From assembly GCF_033344935.1 (NCBI RefSeq), contig NZ_JAWPMM010000001.1, forward strand, positions 2,962,001 through 3,026,000: a stretch of 64,000 nt of DNA, written 5' to 3'. Below the pieces are notes generated by a model. That model searched no databases and was not told where the DNA came from. It saw only the letters and a list, made by a program, of their open reading frames with translations. Source of the stretch: Reichenbachiella sp. (GTDB taxonomy: Bacteria; Bacteroidota; Bacteroidia; Cytophagales; Cyclobacteriaceae). Position 1 is the first letter of the stretch, and each line of letters begins with the position of its first letter. Made by a program: the position numbers and the translations under genes. This document shows, one piece after another, positions 47,303 through 54,998 of the stretch.

Positions 47303-47725
47303 TTATATTCTGGCCAGGTTGATAATATCTAATACTTCTTCTTTACTGCTGTGAAATGTGATTAACTCAAAGTAATTTCTCATGAGAAGCTTTGTAGTTA
47401 ACCTTAAAAAAGTCTGATTCTTTGTTACTATATATGCATGCCGCAACTTATTTTGGTTTATATCAAAGAACCTTCGACATAGTATTCTTTGTATAGGGTT
47501 AAGCCTAATTTCTGAAATTTGTTTGATATCAAAAATGATATCAACATTGTCAAATTCAGAAACCAGTTCATCGAATTTTTTATAGAGTCCTGGTATCTTT
47601 TTCTCAAAAGTTTGCTCCGTCTCTGACCAAATCAAAGTATTACCACTTACCTTTCTAATTCGGCTTTCAAATTCATATTCATTTATACTTTGAAGTTCAC
47701 AAAAACTGTTTTCATTTCTTACCAT
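47303..47725 (-). CDS. STAS/SpoIIAA-like small protein, upstream of the hybrid kinase
   Basis: A 140-residue soluble protein with alternating strand-helix pattern: NVDIIFDIKQIS, then LRHAYIVTKNQTFLRL and FELITFHSSKEEVLDIIN, which resembles SpoIIAA-like (STAS) proteins, whose last helix typically ends in a DSEEEAL-type segment. No clear phosphorylatable Ser is placed as in SpoIIAA. The gene starts 55 bp after the preceding small gene and ends 14 bp before the hybrid kinase. It may be the protein that couples the cluster's sensors to the kinase. Fold assignment is by eye and moderate. Confidence 0.65.
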   Translation of the reverse strand: MVRNENSFCELQSINEYEFESRIRKVSGNTLIWSETEQTFEKKIPGLYKKFDELVSEFDNVDIIFDIKQISEIRLNPIQRILCRRFFDINQNKLRHAYIVTKNQTFLRLTTKLLMRNYFELITFHSSKEEVLDIINLARI

Positions 47726-47780
47726 AGCATTTTTTGTTTTAAACAGATCTTCAAATTAAATAATGGTATAACCATTAATC

Positions 47781-48011
47781 TCAGTAGGACAACCTTTGCG
47801 TAGATTCAAGAATACCGACTCCATACATTTTTTTAATTGTATCATGTACAAGTTTCAGCTCCTGTTTAGAGAACTGCGACTCAGCGTTGGGGTTTTCTAA
47901 TTCCTCTAGACTAAAATTCTCTATCTCAGGATATATGGCAAGTATTACTCTTAGCCAAGCCAATGGGGATAAATTCTTCTGAGACCATTTTTTTAATTTG
48001 ATAATCTTCAA
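47781..48011 (-). CDS. Small unknown protein, paralogue of the next gene upstream
   Basis: A 76-residue protein. Its first half (KLKKWSQKNLSPLAWLRVILAIYPEI) matches residues 15-40 of the product of the gene at 48065-48445 (KIKNWCIETFSSASWLIIISRCYPEL): K-x-K-x-W, x5, S-x3-W-L, x7, Y-P-E. The C-terminal helix (LKLVHDTIKKMYGVGILES) also matches IGVLNRCIMELYDCVIPEA. I recognise no known family. The tight spacing and shared pattern show that both are real genes and probably form one functional pair. Confidence 0.8.
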   Translation of the reverse strand: MKIIKLKKWSQKNLSPLAWLRVILAIYPEIENFSLEELENPNAESQFSKQELKLVHDTIKKMYGVGILESTQRLSY

Positions 48012-48064
48012 TCTTTATTAATTTTAGGTTTGGTTGGTACAAAAAAGCAACAGTAATATTCTTA

Positions 48065-48445
48065 TTATTCATTAAATAAATCAGTGAACCAATTAAGTGG
48101 TCGTTTCAATGTGTAAGATATTTTCATCCTGCCCGTCACCCTATCTAGCCATTCTATCTTAAATCCCTTTTTGCCTTCAAAATCGCTGCTGTAAGAACTT
48201 ATAGCTTCTGGAATTACGCAATCATACAGTTCCATAATACACCTGTTCAAAACACCAATATGATCTTCGTCAAACACTGTTCGATCATGAATATTGACAA
48301 TGGACACTTTTCTGTCGCACTCTAGCAATTCAGGGTAGCACCTTGAAATGATTATAAGCCAACTGGCCGAAGAAAAGGTTTCGATACACCAATTTTTAAT
48401 CTTTAAAGCATTAGGCTTTCTATTCTTTGGAAAATTATTATTCAT
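48065..48445 (-). CDS. Unknown protein, longer paralogue in the globin cluster
   Basis: A 126-residue soluble protein, paralogous over its first 75 residues to the 76-residue product of the gene at 47781-48011 (shared W, WL and YPE positions). It adds a C-terminal extension of about 45 residues (FKIEWLDRVTGRMKISYTL, then PLNWFTDLF) which looks like two beta strands and a helix. The start ATG overlaps the stop of the globin-like gene by 4 bp, so it is made together with that protein. No known domain is recognised; a protein-interaction role in the signalling cluster is inferred. Confidence 0.8.
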   Translation of the reverse strand: MNNNFPKNRKPNALKIKNWCIETFSSASWLIIISRCYPELLECDRKVSIVNIHDRTVFDEDHIGVLNRCIMELYDCVIPEAISSYSSDFEGKKGFKIEWLDRVTGRMKISYTLKRPLNWFTDLFNE

Positions 48446-48888
48446 ATTATCTGGGATTCAAATTCTATTTTTGATTCCATCGTTACAGCCAAAATAAGCG
48501 TCAAAAGTCTGTACCATGATATAGCAATTTCTTTTGTCCACAAACCTCTCAAAGTAGACTTCATAGCCTGTAGACAAGCTTTCATCACTTTTTGATCATC
48601 ACTCTTCTGGATATATTGATGATCATTAAAAATACTCTCCAAAGCTTTTTTAATCCCTTCTCTGGCCACAATCAAATTATCGAGAGAGGCGACCACAAAA
48701 CCCAATACGTATAGGGCCTTATCTCCCTGTTTGATAATTTCAAATTCGTTTTCGAATGACGGCACAAGAGAAGAATCTAAAGAATGCAGATTAGAATAAA
48801 ATGAAAAAGCAAATTCATGAATATTGGGAGCAAGCACTTTCCATGTTTCTTTAATATTTTTTCGCTCTCTAATATTGAGGTCTTTCAT
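48442..48888 (-). CDS. Globin-like protein lacking the proximal histidine
   Basis: A 148-residue globin-fold protein homologous to the globin gene just upstream. Both share TW/CW at helix A (ETWKVLAPN versus SCWQTVAPN), FYSNL versus FYDDL, the CD-corner Phe (F45), a distal Gln (Q54) and LGFVVASLD versus LGFLMANVD. At the proximal heme position (H81 in the neighbour) this protein has Ile86 in my alignment; the nearest His is H90, one turn away. It is therefore likely heme-free or binds heme differently. The stop overlaps the next gene by 4 bp, and it lies 39 bp after the globin gene. A role as a non-heme partner or sensor is inferred. Confidence 0.78.
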   Translation of the reverse strand: MKDLNIRERKNIKETWKVLAPNIHEFAFSFYSNLHSLDSSLVPSFENEFEIIKQGDKALYVLGFVVASLDNLIVAREGIKKALESIFNDHQYIQKSDDQKVMKACLQAMKSTLRGLWTKEIAISWYRLLTLILAVTMESKIEFESQII

Positions 48889-48927
48889 TTTTCAAATCTT
48901 TTCTTTGAAACCAAAGCAACTCTTGGT

Positions 48928-49362
48928 TTATTTCCAGAATTTCCAAGAAAACTTTTTCTTTGCCGATCCTTCAATCATCATATCTCCAACAGCGGAAATG
49001 AGTTTATTCCAAGCTGCTTCGTGCTCATAACTCCATTCATCATCCATAAACTGTGCAATGGCACCAACGAGGGCTTTTTGAACAGGTGGGTAATACTCTG
49101 GCAAAACCTTAAACTTCACATGTAATGCACCCAGTTTATGTATGGCATCTTTGATTTTATCTACCCTGTCCACATTAGCCATCAAAAAACCCAGTGTCAT
49201 CATCAGCTTTTCGGCTTGCTTATTCATGTCACCACTAAATAGTTTTCTATACTCAGGTTTTGCCTCAAACAAATCATCGTAAAATTTCATCGCCAAAGGA
49301 ATTGCATTCGGTGCTACGGTTTGCCAACATGATTTCACAAGCATCAACTCTCTTTCATTCAT
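48928..49362 (-). CDS. Single-domain globin
   Basis: A 144-residue heme globin. Helix A starts RELMLVKSCWQTVAPN; the CD corner has F42; the distal residue is Q49; the proximal heme ligand is H81 (HKLGALHVKF). The distal Gln and the LGFLMANVD segment are as in bacterial haemoglobins of the Vitreoscilla/neuroglobin type. The C-terminal ten residues are basic (SAKKKFSWKFWK). It is likely to bind oxygen or nitric oxide. It is the first gene of the cluster, and the region upstream holds two AGTATACA boxes. Confidence 0.9.
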   Translation of the reverse strand: MNERELMLVKSCWQTVAPNAIPLAMKFYDDLFEAKPEYRKLFSGDMNKQAEKLMMTLGFLMANVDRVDKIKDAIHKLGALHVKFKVLPEYYPPVQKALVGAIAQFMDDEWSYEHEAAWNKLISAVGDMMIEGSAKKKFSWKFWK

Positions 49363-49428
49363 ATTTCTTTTGTTTAATAAGTTTTGGGTAAATCTATATC
49401 TGCTCCACTATTGATCACTTATTCACCC

Positions 49429-49459
49429 AGTATACAAATGGTATTCATAGGAGTATACA
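49429..49459. promoter_or_regulatory. Paired AGTATACA boxes, possible operator
   Basis: Two copies of AGTATACA start 23 bp apart, about two helical turns, 67 and 90 bp before the globin start. Each contains the palindrome GTATAC, so they may bind two dimers of a regulator. Function is inferred from position and spacing. Confidence 0.4.
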
Positions 49460-49640
49460 GACTGGATATGATGGTTACAAATAGTATATAGAAGAGGAAC
49501 AAAACATCCCAAAAACAAAATAAAGGCACTTTTGAATTGATAGAGAAAATATAACATCCAATGATTGCCCGCGATCAATATATGGCCTCTCCATTCTTGG
49601 AACCTGTCGGTATTACGGAGAAGGCTACCAATCAACCTCT

Positions 49641-49658
49641 AAAAAAAGGCGAGCCTTT
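49641..49658 (-). terminator. Terminator of the TPR/LuxR regulator gene
   Basis: Short stem AAAGGC / GCCTTT, 35 bp after the TPR gene stop, followed on the minus strand by TTTT. The stem is short, so efficiency is uncertain. Confidence 0.6.
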
Positions 49659-49692
49659 GTAGTCAAAAGTATGCTTACAAGAATTTCAGAAA

Positions 49693-51537
49693 CTAGAGCT
49701 CTTGAACATATTTGTTAAGATCAATATGTTCTTGTAATCCTATCTTTTTCTTGATTCTATACTTGATCATTACTGCGCTTCTATTTTCAATATTCAAAAT
49801 TGTAGCAATTTCTCTATTGCTTAGGTTCAATTTGATTAGAGCACAAACTCTTTTTTCATGGTTCGATAATTTATCATTGAGGTCTGATAATTTTTCGTAA
49901 AACTTTGAATGGGAATTAGAAAAGTAATTATTAAAATTCTCCCAATCCTTCTTTAAAGATTTATTCATCCTAATGGTCTGAAGAATTTTGCGGTATTCCG
50001 GATCTCTATTCTTTATCATGATATCCTTGACTTGTTTTTCAAGGTTATCCATCAAATTATTCATATGGATCATATTGAGTGTCTGTTTATAAAGATCTGC
50101 TTGACCAAGTTCCAGATCATTTTTTAGTTTCATCTGCTTCACCTCTTCACTTTTCAATCGATTCTTATGACGATAAATTAACATTATGATTAGCAGAATA
50201 CTTACAATTACTACCCAGGCCACAACCATACTTAAGCGTTGTTTTTTAAGCGATTCCAACTCTTTATCTTTTTGGAGCAACTTGATTTCTTTATCTTTTT
50301 CTAATGTCTCCATTTTTGTATATAGCTCAGTTATCTTTCTCTGACTCTCCTTATTAAACAAAGAATCTTCATATGCGTGATGCGATTTTAGATAATATAA
50401 TGATGAATCCAACACTCCGAGTTGTTCGAAGGTTTTAGACATTAAATGTGTAATAATCGATGAAAATTGCCTATGTGAATATTGAGCAGTTGATGATAAC
50501 GCTCTTCTAGAATAGAATAATGTACTGTCATATTCCTGCTTTTCAAAAAACACTTCCGCTTTAATAATGTCAAATTGTTCTTCTACACTATTAATCCCTA
50601 CACTATCAGCCAGTTGTAAAGCTTCTGTCATCATTGAATTGGCAAGATCAAGCTCTCGTTTTAGTACATAATACTGGGCAAGGTTTCCTAAAGAAATAAC
50701 GGCCGTACTATAGTTACCAAATTTCTGTGCTGCTTCAAAGGCCTTTTTGTCAAAATAGATAGCACTATCTAGATTGTTCAGTTGTTTATATATGGTTGCC
50801 AGCCCATTATACTTATTCATTTGACTACGCCATCCATTTTTTAGATCTAGCTTAAGCCCGTCACGAAAATATTGAGCAGCCTTTTCCACATGCCCCATAT
50901 GTTTATAGCATAGTGCAATATTTCCTAATACAACTGACGCATTTAGTGACTCTTTGCTTTCACTAAGGTCATAAGCTTTTAGAAAATAGTCCAAAGCCTC
51001 AGAAAAATTACCTTTCATCCCATTAATACGGCCTAAGGAGTTTAGACAATGACGATACCTCATCGTATCCCCTTCTTGATCAAACATCTTCATTCCTCTT
51101 TGCAAAAGTCGTTCGGCTTCGTCAAAATTTCTTTTATAGATACTCCATGCTCCCTTGGTTAAAAACAAATAATGATATTTGGACTGAATGGTATCGCCAA
51201 ATAGATTGTTCTTTTGATAGATCTCTTCGGCCTTAGAAAAAAGGATTTCACATGAATCCAACTGTGCTTTGTTTAAATAATAGCTGGACTGTACTACGAG
51301 CGATCGGGCCTGCCCAAAATCATAATCTAGCTCAATACTCCTCTCCAAGGCATACTTGGTTAAGACTAGTACACTGTCGTTGTTGTTGTCTTGAATAAGC
51401 CTCGAAGCGGCAAGAATTAGAGAGTCAATTTGCTGTGTGGACTTGGCTTGACTTAACGCAACTTGTGCATTGGATTGATATAAACTTAAGAAAAAAAAGA
51501 AAGTACTAATTCTGAAATGATTTAAGTTTTGCTGCAT
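49693..51537 (-). CDS. Membrane-bound TPR regulator with LuxR-like C-terminal HTH
   Basis: A 614-residue one-component regulator in which an exported sensor part controls a cytoplasmic DNA-binding end. A signal peptide (ending QSNAQ, residue 25) is followed by about 350 residues of TPR repeats (for example GMKGNFSEALDYFLKAYDL and YKHMGHVEKAAQYFRDGLKL), a membrane helix at 436-455, a coiled coil, and a C-terminal helix-turn-helix (about 560-605: LSNHEKRVCALIKLNLSNREIATILNIENRSAVMIKYRIKKK), resembling LuxR/GerE output domains. It is on the same strand as the globin cluster and directly upstream, so it is a candidate to control it. This is inferred; no binding site is proven. Confidence 0.85.
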   Translation of the reverse strand: MQQNLNHFRISTFFFFLSLYQSNAQVALSQAKSTQQIDSLILAASRLIQDNNNDSVLVLTKYALERSIELDYDFGQARSLVVQSSYYLNKAQLDSCEILFSKAEEIYQKNNLFGDTIQSKYHYLFLTKGAWSIYKRNFDEAERLLQRGMKMFDQEGDTMRYRHCLNSLGRINGMKGNFSEALDYFLKAYDLSESKESLNASVVLGNIALCYKHMGHVEKAAQYFRDGLKLDLKNGWRSQMNKYNGLATIYKQLNNLDSAIYFDKKAFEAAQKFGNYSTAVISLGNLAQYYVLKRELDLANSMMTEALQLADSVGINSVEEQFDIIKAEVFFEKQEYDSTLFYSRRALSSTAQYSHRQFSSIITHLMSKTFEQLGVLDSSLYYLKSHHAYEDSLFNKESQRKITELYTKMETLEKDKEIKLLQKDKELESLKKQRLSMVVAWVVIVSILLIIMLIYRHKNRLKSEEVKQMKLKNDLELGQADLYKQTLNMIHMNNLMDNLEKQVKDIMIKNRDPEYRKILQTIRMNKSLKKDWENFNNYFSNSHSKFYEKLSDLNDKLSNHEKRVCALIKLNLSNREIATILNIENRSAVMIKYRIKKKIGLQEHIDLNKYVQEL

Positions 51538-52200
51538 TATTATTTTTTATGAATTAAGAAATAAAACGGATGAACGATAGATTGCATATCCAATTCAAAC
51601 AACGATATAGTCATTTGGAAAAAAGCATATTACCATCTAAATGCCCGCAAGTAAAAACAGACAGAAGTCAACCTATATAAAACCTTAACTCATAGCAAAA
51701 AAAGACAGATTAGGCTGGTCTCAATTACTCTGAATAGGCAATGATGTATGGTTAGATGGGCTTACTAAAAATAAGATATTTATATCACTACGACAAGGGA
51801 ATTCTTCTATGGAATGGTTCCATCCTATAGCAGTATTTATTTAATTGTATTCTAATAGTATCCCTTGAATTTTGAAGAGAATCATTCATGCTGCGTGATA
51901 TTTTCTTTGTAGCCTCAAAAAAAGGAATTGCTGACTAAATTCATGTAGGATATTGACTCAATCAAGTACTTGTAGACTCTTTGTAGACGTTGTTTTTTAT
52001 TTAACGATACAATTTTGAAATCATGCTCGATAGACTGAGAACCAATGGAACCAATAATTCGAACAATAACTAAATAATGAGTCATTCGAATCGAATGATC
52101 TCACCTTCCTTCATGACGAAGTGTACAACTTTAATATTTTCAATATCTACCGATGAGTTATTCTTCGCCTTTCAAAATCATTTTCGAAAGTTTGGTCCTT
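51538..52200. other. Gene-free region with a tandem TTGTAGAC pair
   Basis: This 663-bp stretch lies between the TPR regulator start and the adaptor gene's stop, both on the minus strand. It is AT-rich and has no credible gene. The sequence TTGTAGAC occurs at 51970-51977 and 51981-51988, 11 bp (one helical turn) apart, which is typical of a direct-repeat binding site. Confidence 0.5.
51970..51988. promoter_or_regulatory. Direct repeat TTGTAGAC x2, 11-bp period
   Basis: Two exact TTGTAGAC copies start 11 bp apart, as for dimer sites of LytTR-type or other direct-repeat-binding regulators. The target is unclear: the nearest start codon reading away from it is the TPR regulator at 51537, about 430 bp off. 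Confidence 0.3.
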
Positions 52201-53538
52201 TTATCTGCGATCTTTTTTTTCATCCTCTTTCTTTTCCTGAGCCTTTACCAAATCCCCCTCTTCTAGTTTCTTAGAAACCGCCAAATAAGGTCCTACAATT
52301 ACCTGATCAGCCTCAGAAACACCTTCTACAATTTCGATATTATCAAAATCACTAATTCCTGTCTTCACCACTCTCAATTCAGCCTTGCCATCCACATTTA
52401 CAAAAACCACTTCTTTTAATTCCTCGTCACGATTTCTTTTCTTAGACTCTTCCTCTCCATCTTTCTCATTTTTGGGAATTCGAGTGGTTACTGCTCCAAG
52501 AGGAACGGAAAGAATGTCACGTTTGGTGTTAGTTATAATATCTACACTAGCTGTCATTCCAGGACGAAAAGGCACTTTATTATTGGATACCAAATCAGCA
52601 TAAGAGCTGTTTAATATTATGATTTTCACTTCGAACTCCGTTACCGCATCCGCCGAAGCTTTTGCATTGGCCGTGTTGGCAATAGCTGTAACTCTACCCT
52701 TGAACTTTTTATCCAAATAAGAATAGGCATCCACATCAATATCCACTTCATTGCCTTGAGCAACTCTCACAATGTCATTTTCATTAACATCTACTCGTAC
52801 TTCCATATTACCCAAATCAGCGATACGCATCATCTCCGTACCAGCCATCTGAGAGGTCCCCACCACGCGCTCTCCTTTCTCTACATCCAGTTTGGAAACA
52901 ATTCCACCCATTGGAGCGGTGATAGTAGTAAACATCAAGTTTTCATTGGCTTCCTTCACCGTTGCCAGAGCACTCTGAACAACATATTTGGAGGCTTCCA
53001 CATTCTTTTCTGCAGATTTCAAATCTTGCTCTGCAATCTTAAAATTAGCTTCAGCCAATTCCATATCCGCATTAGAAATTGCTTTTGATTCATGCAATTG
53101 CTTCTGCCGGTTGTACTCCAATTCAGATCGCTTGAATGAAGCCTTAGCTGAAGCCAACCTTGCTTCGGCGTCTGCTAAATTGGCTCTTTGCTGATTGAGT
53201 GATGCCCGTGCACGATCTAAGGCAGATTTTAGATTATCTGGTTTCAAACGAATAAGCACGTCACCGACTTTTACCGAATCTCCCTCTTCTACATTTAGCT
53301 CGATAATTTCTGCTGAGACCTCAGGACTTATCTTAACTTCAACAATGGGTTGAATCATGCCAGAAGCACTGACCTTCTCCGTAATATCCACTTTTTTGAC
53401 TTCTCCAAAAACTACTTCGGTTCTTTCTCGTTCGCCTATCCAACCCTTCTTTTTTCCTATCATTAGGAAAACTATCAACACTACTGCTCCGCCGATCAAA
53501 CCATAGATCAACTTATTGTTATTTTTTTTCTTAGCCAT
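52201..53538 (-). CDS. Efflux periplasmic adaptor subunit (MacA/HlyD family)
   Basis: Membrane-fusion protein of 445 residues linking an inner-membrane pump to a TolC channel. An N-terminal membrane helix (about 8-26, LIYGLIGGAVVLIVFLMIG) is followed by a biotinyl-lipoyl half (GMIQPIVEVKISPEVSAEI), a long coiled-coil hairpin (LKSALDRARASLNQQRANLADAEARLASAKASF to SALATVKEAN), the second lipoyl half (TITAPMGGIVSKLDVEKGERV) and beta-barrel domains. The C-terminus is lysine-rich. It follows the TolC gene after 4 bp. The pump expected downstream (MacB-type ABC or RND) is absent; only a gene-free region follows. Confidence 0.9.
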   Translation of the reverse strand: MAKKKNNNKLIYGLIGGAVVLIVFLMIGKKKGWIGERERTEVVFGEVKKVDITEKVSASGMIQPIVEVKISPEVSAEIIELNVEEGDSVKVGDVLIRLKPDNLKSALDRARASLNQQRANLADAEARLASAKASFKRSELEYNRQKQLHESKAISNADMELAEANFKIAEQDLKSAEKNVEASKYVVQSALATVKEANENLMFTTITAPMGGIVSKLDVEKGERVVGTSQMAGTEMMRIADLGNMEVRVDVNENDIVRVAQGNEVDIDVDAYSYLDKKFKGRVTAIANTANAKASADAVTEFEVKIIILNSSYADLVSNNKVPFRPGMTASVDIITNTKRDILSVPLGAVTTRIPKNEKDGEEESKKRNRDEELKEVVFVNVDGKAELRVVKTGISDFDNIEIVEGVSEADQVIVGPYLAVSKKLEEGDLVKAQEKKEDEKKDRR

Positions 53539-53542
53539 GAGT

Positions 53543-54991
53543 TTAGAAAGTAATTGGTTTGCCTAGATAGAAGTCCAGCACTTTTTGTTTGAAAATAAAA
53601 TCGAATTTCGACCTGACTAGATCGGACTTTGCCATATACAAATTATTAGTAGCTACTTGATAGTCTACAAAATTCACTGCCCCAAGGTTGAACTGGTTTT
53701 CGGTCACCCGAAAAGCCTCTTCTAGTGCTTCAACTTGTTTTTGATTAGCCGTATGTGTTTTGGACGCAGCCATCATATCATTGTAAGCCGATTCAATATT
53801 TTGTCGAAGTTGATTGCGTACTTCTTGAGAAGTCACCTCAGCCCTATACTTACCAAGCATTGATCGCTGAACATCAGCACGAGTCCTGAATTTATTAAAA
53901 ACCGGAATACTCAAATTGAAAGCAATGTTCTTACTGATGTTTTCTTGAAACTGTTCTCCTAGTGGGAAATCAGGCTGAGTTTCTACTACATTAGGTACAT
54001 TCACATCGGATAATACTGTTTCACCTGTAGAAGGCACGTAGCCAATGGGAACAGTTGAAGGCACAGTACCATCGAAAATATTACGTTCTCTATCAGCAAA
54101 GCTAGAATAGTTAGTATTGAAACCTGCAGAAACAGTCAATGTTGGAGAGTAAGCACCCTTCGAAATTTTATAATTCAAATCAGCTTCTTCTATCCTTAGC
54201 TGTGCACTTTGGATCTCTGGCATAACCGCTTCCGCCGTTTGATAAATCTCACCTGGAGTCATTAGGGCTGTTTCATCTAGGGTCAACTCCAACGCTGGAA
54301 TCTCTATTTCAAATCTATCTCCTGCCGGAATCAATAATGCCTGCTTTAAGTTCAAAATGGCCAAATTATAGCTATTCTCCGCATTGATAACACTTACTTC
54401 ATTGCTTGCTGACTGTGCCTGTAAATCCAATAGATTTGTAACAGGCAATGCTCCTGCATCCACCAATTTTTTGGTTCTTTCCAATTGCTGATTAGTACTA
54501 TTCAATTGGTATTCTGCATTGGCTAAAAGTTCCTGATTAAAAATCACATTAAGGTATAAAGTAGCGACATTAAGACCCACATCATTCTTTGCTTTGGCCA
54601 ATTCTGCTTCTGTAGCGGCGTAATTAATGTTGGCTTGTTTGATGCTGTTATGGATCTGCATTCCGTTGAACACTGTCAGATTACTTCGACCATTTATATT
54701 TGAAGAGTTCAGCTGTTCTGTCACGAAATTATTAGTTGTAGGATCGATGGTACGCCCCCAGTTGATGCCATAATTCGCACCCATATTGAAGTCTGGTAGA
54801 CGTTCGAGTTTTGACTGATTCTTTGTCACCTCACTCACTTTCAAATCCAATTGACTACGCTGAATAGTGAGATTCTTTTCATAGGCGATTTTTATGCATT
54901 CGTCTAAAGAATATTGGTAATCTTGGGCGCTTACGTTCCCTATAAAAAGGCAAAGCAAGCCGCTCCATATCAAGCTTGTTAGGTTTTTCAT
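53543..54991 (-). CDS. TolC family outer-membrane efflux channel
   Basis: Outer-membrane efflux protein of 482 residues, forming the channel for an adaptor/pump complex. A signal peptide ends FIGNVSAQ (residue 22). The family pattern is seen twice, as expected for internally duplicated OEP domains: YSLDECIKIAYEKNLTIQRSQLDLKVSEV near the start, LNSTNQQLERTKKLVDAGALPVTNLLDLQAQ, then KQVEALEEAFRVTENQFNLGAVNFVDYQVATNNLY near the end. It lies 4 bp upstream of the adaptor gene and 7 bp after sdaAB, so sdaAB-tolC-adaptor may be one transcript. Confidence 0.92.
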   Translation of the reverse strand: MKNLTSLIWSGLLCLFIGNVSAQDYQYSLDECIKIAYEKNLTIQRSQLDLKVSEVTKNQSKLERLPDFNMGANYGINWGRTIDPTTNNFVTEQLNSSNINGRSNLTVFNGMQIHNSIKQANINYAATEAELAKAKNDVGLNVATLYLNVIFNQELLANAEYQLNSTNQQLERTKKLVDAGALPVTNLLDLQAQSASNEVSVINAENSYNLAILNLKQALLIPAGDRFEIEIPALELTLDETALMTPGEIYQTAEAVMPEIQSAQLRIEEADLNYKISKGAYSPTLTVSAGFNTNYSSFADRERNIFDGTVPSTVPIGYVPSTGETVLSDVNVPNVVETQPDFPLGEQFQENISKNIAFNLSIPVFNKFRTRADVQRSMLGKYRAEVTSQEVRNQLRQNIESAYNDMMAASKTHTANQKQVEALEEAFRVTENQFNLGAVNFVDYQVATNNLYMAKSDLVRSKFDFIFKQKVLDFYLGKPITF

Positions 54992-54998
54992 TTATACT

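Larger units (their letters stand above)
49363..49692. other. Region upstream of the globin cluster
   Basis: This 330-bp stretch separates the TPR/LuxR gene from the globin gene and must hold the globin promoter. It contains AGTATACA at 49429-49436 and 49452-49459 (23 bp apart), a near copy AGTATATA at about 49492, and the terminator of the upstream gene at 49645-49658. No credible coding sequence. Confidence 0.55.

Noticed and set aside
49423-49635. Minus-strand frame of 70 codons upstream of the globin gene
   Set aside because: Composition and hydrophobic pattern are not gene-like, and it covers the region expected to hold the globin promoter and the putative AGTATACA boxes.
52077-52274. 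Plus-strand frame of 65 codons downstream of the adaptor gene
   Set aside because: Overlaps the adaptor's 3' end on the opposite strand and shows no signal or domain.
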